Part shown: piece after piece, positions 1 through 5,997 of the stretch | How the letters are laid out: each line of letters begins with the position of its first letter | Numbering within the stretch: the stretch's first letter is position 1 | Source: Spirochaetaceae bacterium | Lineage (GTDB): Bacteria > Spirochaetota > Spirochaetia > WRBN01 | Length of the DNA: 13,854 bases | Direction of reading: 5' to 3' | Assembly: GCA_020024055.1 (NCBI GenBank) | Contig: JAHHUI010000033.1 | Span: 1 to 13,854, forward strand | Made by a program: the position numbers and the translations under genes | The notes under the pieces: generated by a model | The model's input: only the letters and a program-made list of their open reading frames with translations | What the model was told of the DNA's origin: nothing | Databases searched by the model: none

Positions 1-13
1 CTTTTATATTAAA

Positions 14-754
14 TTAAAAATTTACACCTGTACTGCTGGTTTTCATCAATATTGGTCTGCCCGCCAGGGGTTGAATCATATGAACATTATTATCATAAAA
101 TTGTTTCAGCTGCTGCAATTGAGATTCAGAAATTGTGACAGGAGTGGTCAGGATATACCATTCCACATTTTCCACCAAAGGCGGAGTGGTCAGCGAGCCC
201 AGATAATGATAATATGAGAGATTTTTAGGAAAAAACTCTTGCACGGGTGCTGTAATATTTACAATGTTTTTCTTGTTCTGCTTAAAATTTTTCATTATGC
301 TTGCAAAGAAAGGATTTTCAGTCCCGATATTGAAGAAAACACCAATAACAGCGATGCGCCCGTCATCTGCGGAATGTACGAAATGGGCTTCCATGGGATA
401 TTGTGCAGTATTGACTTTATGCTCAGATGGTGTATGGAAATGTACTTGTACAAGTTTAAACGGGCGATTGTTAATCGAAGCCCTGCCGCTGAGATTGGCC
501 TGCACGGCATGCCCGGTGTCTTCTACAGAAGTGATGATGTCTTTATAGTGAAAAACAAGCGGCCCAAGATCTTTATTTGCAGAGACTTCATTGGTGATAA
601 TATCGATGGGCGACTGACGTTCGCCGACGCCTCCGATGATCCATTCACCTTGATTGCGATAGCTCCATTCCAGACTGGAAAGTGAAATAATTGCTAAGCA
701 GGATAGTATGATAGAAACTAAGAGAATCTTAGATCTAAATTGAGATTTAAACAT
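14..754 (-). CDS. Alpha-class carbonic anhydrase, exported
   Basis: A 246-residue alpha-carbonic anhydrase, which catalyses reversible hydration of CO2 to bicarbonate outside the cytoplasm. The N-terminus is a signal sequence: basic residues up to K9, then a hydrophobic core at about 10-26. C19 in ILSC is a weak possible lipobox. Family signatures visible are QSPIDI (48-52), zinc ligands H105 and H107 in VHFHTPSEH, the third ligand H124 in MEAHFVH, the gatekeeper Glu E111 with its partner Thr T189 in SLTTPP, and H82 in the TGH position of the proton shuttle. The catalytic set is therefore complete. The length fits a bacterial alpha-CA. The ATG is preceded by AAAGGAGT at 761-768 with a 6-nt gap, and a consensus promoter lies further upstream. 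It is visibly more A+T-rich than the clpB and TPR genes, so recent acquisition is possible but unproven. The stop codon is 13 nt from the window edge, so its downstream context is unseen. Confidence 0.93.
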   Translation of the reverse strand: MFKSQFRSKILLVSIILSCLAIISLSSLEWSYRNQGEWIIGGVGERQSPIDIITNEVSANKDLGPLVFHYKDIITSVEDTGHAVQANLSGRASINNRPFKLVQVHFHTPSEHKVNTAQYPMEAHFVHSADDGRIAVIGVFFNIGTENPFFASIMKNFKQNKKNIVNITAPVQEFFPKNLSYYHYLGSLTTPPLVENVEWYILTTPVTISESQLQQLKQFYDNNVHMIQPLAGRPILMKTSSTGVNF

Positions 755-760
755 TATTAA

Positions 761-768
761 ACTCCTTT
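761..768 (-). promoter_or_regulatory. Ribosome binding site of the carbonic anhydrase gene
   Basis: The minus strand reads AAAGGAGT here, close to the anti-Shine-Dalgarno consensus and 6 nt before the ATG at 752-754. It fixes the start of the carbonic anhydrase gene. Confidence 0.8.
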
Positions 769-816
769 ATTAGGCAAGACGTTAAAAGTCTTCGTCTTTT
801 GTGAGATATATTAAGG

Positions 817-840
817 ATATTTAATAACGTTACTAAATAT
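817..840. promoter_or_regulatory. 24-bp near-perfect palindrome at the carbonic anhydrase start site
   Basis: The two 12-nt halves are reverse complements apart from one position pair (824/833), centred on AACGTT at 826-831. The predicted +1 of the adjacent promoter is about 841, so the element covers roughly +2 to +25 of the carbonic anhydrase transcript. As DNA it could be an operator for a dimeric repressor. As RNA, the single mismatch becomes a G-U pair only in the minus-strand transcript, so it could also fold as a 5'-terminal hairpin. Choosing between these is inference; the symmetry itself is directly visible. Confidence 0.6.
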
Positions 841-847
841 TAGCATC

Positions 848-876
848 ATTATATCATACAATTTTTTTAGTGTCAA
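848..876 (-). promoter_or_regulatory. Perfect sigma-70 promoter for carbonic anhydrase
   Basis: On the minus strand TTGACA (871-876) and TATAAT (848-853) both match the consensus exactly, with a 17-bp spacer. A TGA precedes the -10, which gives an extended -10. The predicted start is near 841, leaving a leader of about 87 nt before the ATG. The -35 begins only 5 bp past the stop codon of the upstream DUF1254 gene, so carbonic anhydrase can be expressed independently of it. Confidence 0.85.
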
Positions 877-880
877 TCTT

Positions 881-2290
881 TTATGGATTATTTGGTGCCT
901 TTAAAATTTTTTCAATCTGCGGTGCATTCCAATTTTCAAAGGCCTGTAAATCAGGTTCATAAATACGCAGCACCATTTCCACATCACGGTCTTCTGCTTT
1001 CAAGGGCAGCCAATTTGCCTGGGGCACAGATGCAGTCTTTGTTCCAGAGAGGTAGATTGTTAAATTGCCCAGAGCATCTAGCTGCATTCCGGTATTTGTG
1101 CCCACGCTGTATTTTTTATCGTGGCTGAAAACTAATTTGCCCGATTCACTGTGATAGCTCATGAATGACCAGGGCCCGATCGCCGGCGGCAGAGATGATG
1201 TAGGCATCGAGAGCGTGTATTCAAAGCGCCCGTCCATGGATTGTTCGTCTTTTGTTTTAATTTTAATATTTAAATATTCATTGGCCGGCAAGCTTAAGGG
1301 CGCGCAGATAGCTTGCATCAGCATCAGTTCTGATGTCATATTTTCTTTAGGCAGATAAAGCTTGGACATATCCTGATGAGTCATTCCATTAAATTTGATA
1401 AATTGCTGAGTTTTAATTTTTTCTAATGCTTTGCTGATCTGTTCTCTCTTAATTTTAAAAATTCTACGCGAATAGGGGCTTTGCTTGGGCACCACACCAA
1501 ATTTGTGCGCTGCATCCAGGGCGCTTTGATCCAGGGAAAGATTTTCATCAAAAGAAAGAAAATTAAATGTGAACTGCAGGATTTGCAGATAATTTTTCTG
1601 CAAATCCTCTTCAAAAGATTTTGCTTTGATAAACTTGGGCAGTTTTTCTTCTCGATAGTCTATCTCCAGATATTGCGGAAGAAGATCCAATTCTGTTTTG
1701 CGCACGGCTTTGGCGCTTTGGGGCAGGGACTTTTTTTCCATCAAATCAGGAACAACAATCAGCACGGCAATGGCAAAATCGCCTGAGACTTTGACAAAAT
1801 GATCGATAAACGGCATATCGTCTTTGGGCATATTTTTTGTGCGATCACTATAAAACAGTACAGTTTCGTCTTTGGCAAAATGCCCATGCCTGCTGGAAAG
1901 GGGTACTTGCATAGAGCTGTCGAAAGAAAAGACACGCATGGAAGCATAATCGCAGGACAAAGCAGGAAAGCTGATCACAACAGGGTGATTGCGCATATCC
2001 AGGGCCCCTACAAGGTACAGTGCATCATCATTGGGATACAGCCAGATTTTTTCTCTTTCGTCGCGAATCTTTTTCGGCTTATACAGCTTATTCCAGCCGC
2101 GTGTGGAAATGCCTGTTCCATGTACTAATTCGCTCATATAAATATAGGTGGAGACATAGCGATATGTCTGCCGCAGCAAATCTTCTATCTCTGCATCGGT
2201 GAAACGGGAGCGGCCGGCAAAATAATCGGCAGAGCAGGAGAGTGTGAATATCAGCATGACCACCCATGCCCATAGATCTTTTGTCTTCAT
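881..2290 (-). CDS. DUF1254/DUF1214 envelope protein (COG5361-like)
   Basis: A 469-residue exported protein of the DUF1254 + DUF1214 family, whose biochemical role is not established. Residues 1-19 form a signal sequence ending TLSC, which could be a relaxed spirochaetal lipobox with C19 as the lipidated residue, or a signal peptidase I signal. The DUF1254 part is recognised by PNDDALYLVGALDMRNHPV (86-104), the equivalent of the usual N-x-D-x-LY-LD-x-PV block. The C-terminal DUF1214 part is recognised by GPWSFMSYHS from 372, then KKYSVG, NLTIYLSG and NWLP at 426-429. The region between (about 185-330) is charged, helical-looking and not recognisable. The ATG at 2288-2290 has AGAGGTG 5 nt upstream on the minus strand. 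It is transcribed divergently from clpB and in the same direction as carbonic anhydrase. No transcription terminator is seen after its stop codon, so readthrough into carbonic anhydrase is possible. Confidence 0.85.
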   Translation of the reverse strand: MKTKDLWAWVVMLIFTLSCSADYFAGRSRFTDAEIEDLLRQTYRYVSTYIYMSELVHGTGISTRGWNKLYKPKKIRDEREKIWLYPNDDALYLVGALDMRNHPVVISFPALSCDYASMRVFSFDSSMQVPLSSRHGHFAKDETVLFYSDRTKNMPKDDMPFIDHFVKVSGDFAIAVLIVVPDLMEKKSLPQSAKAVRKTELDLLPQYLEIDYREEKLPKFIKAKSFEEDLQKNYLQILQFTFNFLSFDENLSLDQSALDAAHKFGVVPKQSPYSRRIFKIKREQISKALEKIKTQQFIKFNGMTHQDMSKLYLPKENMTSELMLMQAICAPLSLPANEYLNIKIKTKDEQSMDGRFEYTLSMPTSSLPPAIGPWSFMSYHSESGKLVFSHDKKYSVGTNTGMQLDALGNLTIYLSGTKTASVPQANWLPLKAEDRDVEMVLRIYEPDLQAFENWNAPQIEKILKAPNNP

Positions 2291-2384
2291 GCAGCACCTC
2301 TAAAGAGAAAATATTTTTTGCAAATATACTAAGAGATGGAAAAAAGAAAAGAAAAATTATGTCCCGGCTTGCCGATCCGCCTTT

Positions 2385-2411
2385 TGTGTCTATACCTTTT
2401 TAACAGACACA
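2385..2411. promoter_or_regulatory. Inverted repeat TGTGTCT-N13-AGACACA upstream of clpB
   Basis: Seven-base perfect arms at 2385-2391 and 2405-2411 lie with centres 20 bp apart, about two helical turns, as expected for a dimeric regulator bound to one DNA face. It overlaps the best -35 candidate for clpB (2400-2405). It is not the CIRCE motif of HrcA (TTAGCACTC/GAGTGCTAA), nor an HspR or CtsR site. It could also form a loop in RNA if transcription starts upstream. The regulator is unknown. Confidence 0.4.
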
Positions 2412-2427
2412 GAAAAAACTGTATTTT
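2400..2427 (+). promoter_or_regulatory. Candidate clpB promoter
   Basis: TTAACA (2400-2405, 5 of 6 to TTGACA) is followed after 16 bp by TATTTT (2422-2427, 4 of 6 to TATAAT). An alternative pair is TTGCCG (2369-2374) and TATACC (2391-2396), also with 16 bp. Both are weaker than the other promoters in the window, as expected if clpB is heat-inducible or uses another sigma factor. No sigma-32-like CCCCAT -10 is apparent. Confidence 0.3.
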
Positions 2428-2469
2428 AAAGGTTGCATCAGACCTGAATAATGGAAGGAAAAATAAAGA

Positions 2470-5028
2470 ATGATGAATGAAAATTGGACAATTAAGGCAC
2501 AGGAGACTTTGCAGTCTGCCGCGCAGCTGGCCCAGTCTGCCCAGCAATCAGCCATAGAGCCTGAACATGTACTGATGGTGCTGTTCGAGCAGAACGATGG
2601 CCTTGCTCCTGCTTTGTGCCAGAGAGTAGGCGTTTCTGTTGTTGCAATACAGCAAGATTTGCACACAGCCATTGAAAAATATCCGCGTGTCTCAGGAAGC
2701 AATCAGCTCACTGTTTCTCCTGCGCTGCAGAAGATCCTGCAAGAGGCAGACCAAGAGCGCGCCAAGATGAAAGATCAATTTGTCAGTGTTGAGCATATTC
2801 TGTTGGCTTGTGCCTCTGTGCCGGCGCTGCAACACAATGGCCTGCATAAAAATGAATTGATGCAAGCGATTGTGGCTTTGCGGGGCAATCAGCGCGCCGA
2901 CAGCCCCGACAGCGAAAATCGCTATCAGGCGTTGAGCAAATACTGTAAAAACCTGACCGACTTGGCCAAGCAGGAAAAACTGGATCCTGTCATTGGCCGC
3001 GACGAACAGATTCGCCGCGTGCTTCAGGTGCTCTCTCGCCGCACGAAAAATAATCCTGTCATCATCGGCGAGCCGGGCGTGGGCAAGACGGCTATTGTCG
3101 AGGGCTTGGCGCGGCGCATTGTCTCTGGGGATGTGCCTGAGAGCCTCAGGAATAAAGAGGTTTTGGCTTTGGATATGGGCTCTTTGGTAGCCGGTGCAAA
3201 ATATCGGGGTGAATTTGAAGAGAGACTGAAGTCTGTGGTGCAGGAAATTGTGCGCGCAGAGGGGCGTATTATTCTCTTCATTGACGAATTGCACACTTTG
3301 GTGGGCGCCGGCGGGGGCGAAGGATCCACTGATGCCAGCAATTTGCTGAAGCCCGCCTTGGCCCGCGGAGAATTGCGCGCGATTGGGGCCACCACGCTGG
3401 ATGAATATCGTAAATATATTGAAAAAGATGCCGCTCTGGAACGACGCTTCCAGCCTGTGTATGCAGATGAGCCCAGCGTGGAGGATACAGTGAGTATTCT
3501 GCGCGGGCTACGCGAACGCTATGAGGCGCATCATGGTGTGCGTATCCGCGACGATGCGCTGCTGGCGGCCGCCCGGCTGAGTCATCGCTACATTACGAAT
3601 AGATTTTTGCCCGATAAGGCCATTGACCTGGTGGACGAGGCAGCCAGCCGCTTGAAAATTCAAATTGAAAGCCAGCCTGAGGAATTGGATAAATTGGAGC
3701 GGCGTATTCTGCAGATGCAAATGGAAAAGCAGAGCCTTGCGCGAGAGGATGATACTGGCAGTGTCTCGCGCAAACAGATTTTGGAAAAAGACCTGGCCAA
3801 TCTGAGTGCAGAACGCGATGCCTTGCGCCTGCGCTGGCAGAATGAACGCGATAAGATTCAAGCCATTCAAAAGATTAAAAGAGAAATTGAAGATCTGCGC
3901 GCTAAAGAGGCCCAGGCCATTCGCCTGGGCCAGCTGAATGAAGCAAGCGAAATTAAATATGGCAGCATTCCTGAGGCAGAGAAGAAATTGTCACAATATT
4001 CTTCTGAATTGCAGAGTTTGCAGAAAGAACAACCCCTGCTGCGTGAAGAGGTGGGCGAAGAGGATATTGCCAATGTTGTGGCCCAGTGGACAGGCATCCC
4101 TGTGCAGAAAATGCTCTCGGGCGAAAAAGAAAAATATCTGCATTTGGAAGAACATCTTTCCAAGCGCGTCATCGGCCAAAAGTCTGCCATTGAGGCTGTA
4201 TCGGATGCCATTCGCCGCAGCCGCAGCGGGCTTTCGGACGAAAATCGCCCCATGGGCAGCTTTCTGTTCCTGGGGCCCACCGGCGTGGGCAAGACAGAAT
4301 TGGCCAAGGCCCTGGCAGAATTTTTGTTTGATGATGAGCATGCCATGGTGCGCATTGATATGAGCGAATATATGGAAAAATTCACCGTCAGCCGCCTGGT
4401 GGGTGCACCCCCCGGCTATGTGGGCTTTGAAGAGGGTGGCCAGCTGACTGAGGTTGTGCGACGCCGGCCTTACAGTGTCGTGCTGTTTGATGAAATTGAA
4501 AAGGCTCATGGCGATGTCTTTAATATTATGTTGCAGATGCTGGACGATGGCCGCCTGACCGACAGCCAAGGCCGCATGGTGGATTTTACCAATACTATTA
4601 TTGTGATGACTAGCAATGTGGGCAGTTCTCTGCTTTTAGAAACAGAAAATCCGCAAAGTGTGTGGCCGCAGATTCAGCAGGAATTGCTGAAATTGTTCCG
4701 TCCGGAATTCCTCAATCGTATTGATGATACTATTTTGTTCCATAGGTTGGGCAAGGAAGAATTGGGCAAAATTGTCGCCGGACAAATGGCGCGCCTGCAA
4801 AAGCGCCTGCATGAACATAAGATTAAGCTGGAATTGACTCCCGAAGCACAGGCCTATCTGGCCCAGGAAGGCTATGATCCGGCCTTTGGTGCGCGCCCCT
4901 TGCGCAGAGCAATTCAAGACTTGGTGGAAAATCCTTTGGCCAAAATGCTTTTAAAAGGTGAATTTACAGCTGGAGATACCGTAAAGATTATCAAGGGACC
5001 GCATGGTCTTGAGATACAAAAAGTATGA
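2470..5028 (+). CDS. clpB: ATP-dependent chaperone ClpB
   Basis: An 852-residue ClpB (E. coli ClpB is 857), a cytoplasmic hexameric AAA+ disaggregase that works with DnaK/DnaJ/GrpE to pull polypeptides out of aggregates. The Clp N-domain spans about 1-145. AAA-1 has Walker A GEPGVGKT (200-207), pore-loop Tyr245 in GAKYRGEFEE and Walker B ILFIDE (268-273). A long charged coiled coil at about 395-515 is the M domain, which separates ClpB from ClpA and ClpC. AAA-2 has Walker A GPTGVGKT (602-609), pore-loop Tyr650 in GYVG and Walker B VVLFDE (670-675), followed by the C-terminal D2 domain with GARPLRRAIQ. All catalytic motifs are intact. Tandem ATGs occur at 2470 and 2473; GGAAGG at 2453-2458 is the only upstream purine motif, 11 nt before the first. 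Its stop codon overlaps the start of the following lipoprotein gene (ATGA), which suggests translational coupling. Confidence 0.98.
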   Translation: MMNENWTIKAQETLQSAAQLAQSAQQSAIEPEHVLMVLFEQNDGLAPALCQRVGVSVVAIQQDLHTAIEKYPRVSGSNQLTVSPALQKILQEADQERAKMKDQFVSVEHILLACASVPALQHNGLHKNELMQAIVALRGNQRADSPDSENRYQALSKYCKNLTDLAKQEKLDPVIGRDEQIRRVLQVLSRRTKNNPVIIGEPGVGKTAIVEGLARRIVSGDVPESLRNKEVLALDMGSLVAGAKYRGEFEERLKSVVQEIVRAEGRIILFIDELHTLVGAGGGEGSTDASNLLKPALARGELRAIGATTLDEYRKYIEKDAALERRFQPVYADEPSVEDTVSILRGLRERYEAHHGVRIRDDALLAAARLSHRYITNRFLPDKAIDLVDEAASRLKIQIESQPEELDKLERRILQMQMEKQSLAREDDTGSVSRKQILEKDLANLSAERDALRLRWQNERDKIQAIQKIKREIEDLRAKEAQAIRLGQLNEASEIKYGSIPEAEKKLSQYSSELQSLQKEQPLLREEVGEEDIANVVAQWTGIPVQKMLSGEKEKYLHLEEHLSKRVIGQKSAIEAVSDAIRRSRSGLSDENRPMGSFLFLGPTGVGKTELAKALAEFLFDDEHAMVRIDMSEYMEKFTVSRLVGAPPGYVGFEEGGQLTEVVRRRPYSVVLFDEIEKAHGDVFNIMLQMLDDGRLTDSQGRMVDFTNTIIVMTSNVGSSLLLETENPQSVWPQIQQELLKLFRPEFLNRIDDTILFHRLGKEELGKIVAGQMARLQKRLHEHKIKLELTPEAQAYLAQEGYDPAFGARPLRRAIQDLVENPLAKMLLKGEFTAGDTVKIIKGPHGLEIQKV

Positions 5029-5807
5029 ATCGATTTCTCAATGTTATTTATATGATCAGCGTATTTCCTCTGCTTGCTTCCTGCGGCAGAGGAGCGTTGA
5101 TTGTGGATCCTTACTGGGCCGCCATAATGGAAATGCAGGGCGAAAACCCAAAAGTGATTGCCAAAAATGCCAGCCTGTCTTATTTTAAGCTCTCTGGCCG
5201 CACCGAAGAGGATATTCGCAATATGCTGCTGCTGATCACACGGCTGCAAAGAAAAGGCCAGTGGGTGATTTTAAGCCCTTGGATGGAAAAATTTATCTCT
5301 GATTTGAATAAAGAGCATTTCCAAATCGGCCTGCTGAATATGCAGGGCATTCCTGTCTTGCCCATTTCGGGGATTCGCCAGGCAAAAGTCTCGCGTACTC
5401 AGGTGCTGGAAAGCCTGCTGCGACCGCTGGATGCAGAAAATGCACAGGTGATTTTATTTTATAATTCTGCAGATGATTTTTATACATTCACACAGAATAT
5501 TCGAGATGAAAATAATTTATTTCCTATTTATGTAGGCAATCAAGAAGATCTGCGGCGCATAGAGCAGACGGCACAGACTATTCTGGCGCTCAGGGATATC
5601 AAGGCCATGTTTATCCTGGCAGAGCCTTATAATTATGCCTTGTGGCTGGAACTGGAAGAATATGCTGAGCATGTGGATAAGATTTATTCGGGCGGCGTGC
5701 GCCCCCCAAATGATAATTTTTATCTTTTCAATGATAATGTCAGCGCACAGATTCATGCGATCCTTTCCGACGAAGATCTTAATGTGCAGGCCCAGCTGAA
5801 AAAATAA
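5025..5807 (+). CDS. Predicted lipoprotein of unknown function, coupled to clpB
   Basis: A 260-residue protein that I do not recognise. It starts with a lipoprotein signal: hydrophobic residues about 4-17, then lipobox L17-A18-S19-C20, so the mature protein should be lipid-anchored in the envelope. The remainder alternates hydrophobic strand-like segments (QWVILSPW, QIGLLNMQGIPVLPI, AQVILFYNSADDF, LFPIYVG, IKAMFILAEP) with amphipathic helices. This pattern is reminiscent of periplasmic-binding-protein (type 1) folds, but no diagnostic motif was found. No transmembrane helix follows the signal. The ATG at 5025 overlaps the clpB stop codon by 4 nt, so the two are almost certainly co-transcribed and translationally coupled. 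This is odd, because ClpB is cytoplasmic and this product is exported. No terminator hairpin is evident after the stop. Confidence 0.75.
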   Translation: MNRFLNVIYMISVFPLLASCGRGALIVDPYWAAIMEMQGENPKVIAKNASLSYFKLSGRTEEDIRNMLLLITRLQRKGQWVILSPWMEKFISDLNKEHFQIGLLNMQGIPVLPISGIRQAKVSRTQVLESLLRPLDAENAQVILFYNSADDFYTFTQNIRDENNLFPIYVGNQEDLRRIEQTAQTILALRDIKAMFILAEPYNYALWLELEEYAEHVDKIYSGGVRPPNDNFYLFNDNVSAQIHAILSDEDLNVQAQLKK

Positions 5808-5829
5808 GAAAAAATTCAATAAAGTATGT

Positions 5830-5877
5830 TAAAGTTTGTCCGACAATGATCAAGCCAATGTTATGCCAGGCCGATAA
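5830..5877 (+). promoter_or_regulatory. Separated sigma-28 (FliA) consensus half-boxes upstream of flaA
   Basis: TAAAGTTT at 5830-5837 and GCCGATAA at 5870-5877 each match the flagellar sigma-28 consensus at 8 of 8 positions, but the gap between them is 32 nt instead of the usual 11 or so. A weaker TCAA at 5850-5853 stands 16 nt before GCCGATAA, near the normal TAAA-N15-GCCGATAA spacing. The -10 box is also part of a short palindrome CCGATAATCGG (5871-5881), which is an alternative explanation. Function is uncertain. Confidence 0.35.
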
Positions 5878-5883
5878 TCGGAT

Positions 5884-5912
5884 TTGACAAATCAAAAGTA
5901 AGCCAATATAAT
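5884..5912 (+). promoter_or_regulatory. Perfect sigma-70 promoter for flaA
   Basis: TTGACA (5884-5889) and TATAAT (5907-5912) match the consensus exactly with a 17-bp spacer. The predicted start is near 5919, giving a leader of about 79 nt. From memory, sigma-70-type transcription of flaA, in contrast to sigma-28 control of the flaB core genes, has been reported in other spirochaetes; this was not checked here. Confidence 0.85.
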
Positions 5913-5916
5913 TGGC
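5902..5916. promoter_or_regulatory. Palindrome GCCAAT-ATA-ATTGGC over the flaA -10 box
   Basis: Perfect 6-bp arms enclose the TATAAT of the flaA promoter, so a protein bound here would block RNA polymerase. The half-site AAGCCAAT (5900-5907) recurs exactly at 5852-5859, 48 bp upstream. This suggests a repressor operator with an auxiliary half-site, though part of the symmetry is fixed by the -10 sequence itself. Confidence 0.45.
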
Positions 5917-5929
5917 AACATATTTTAAC

Positions 5930-5950
5930 CTTCTCTGGAAGCCAGAAAAG
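5930..5950 (+). other. Leader hairpin in the flaA 5' UTR
   Basis: CTTCTCTGG (5930-5938) pairs with CCAGAAAAG (5942-5950) across the loop AAG, eight pairs with one internal mismatch. It lies at about +12 to +32 of the predicted transcript, well before the ribosome binding site. A leader stem like this may stabilise an abundant mRNA; that role is inferred. Confidence 0.4.
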
Positions 5951-5983
5951 AGATTTTCGTGGTGAAAGAAAAGGCGAAAGTAG

Positions 5984-5990
5984 AAAGGAG
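5984..5990 (+). promoter_or_regulatory. Ribosome binding site that sets the flaA start
   Basis: AAAGGAG stands 7 nt before the ATG at 5998, which begins a clean signal peptide. This favours 5998 over an in-frame GTG at 5959 that would add 13 charged residues ahead of the signal and has no Shine-Dalgarno sequence. Confidence 0.85.
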
Positions 5991-5997
5991 AATAGAA

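Noticed and set aside
239..685. A 148-codon plus-strand frame opposite carbonic anhydrase
   Set aside because: Antisense to a gene with all catalytic residues, a ribosome binding site and a perfect promoter on the minus strand.
776..792. Small stem AAGAC-N7-GTCTT in the carbonic anhydrase leader as a riboswitch
   Set aside because: Only five base pairs and no conserved core of any riboswitch class; too weak to call.
2291..2469. A CIRCE or sigma-32 heat-shock element for clpB
   Set aside because: The interval was read on both strands; neither TTAGCACTC/GAGTGCTAA nor a CCCCAT-type -10 is present.
2692..3294. A 200-codon open frame on the minus strand within clpB, with others at 3867-4569
   Set aside because: Shadows of the strongly conserved ClpB frame; translations have low-complexity antisense character.
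5959..5997. An upstream GTG start for FlaA adding 13 residues
   Set aside because: It would place a charged stretch before the signal peptide, and the AAAGGAG motif clearly serves the ATG at 5998.
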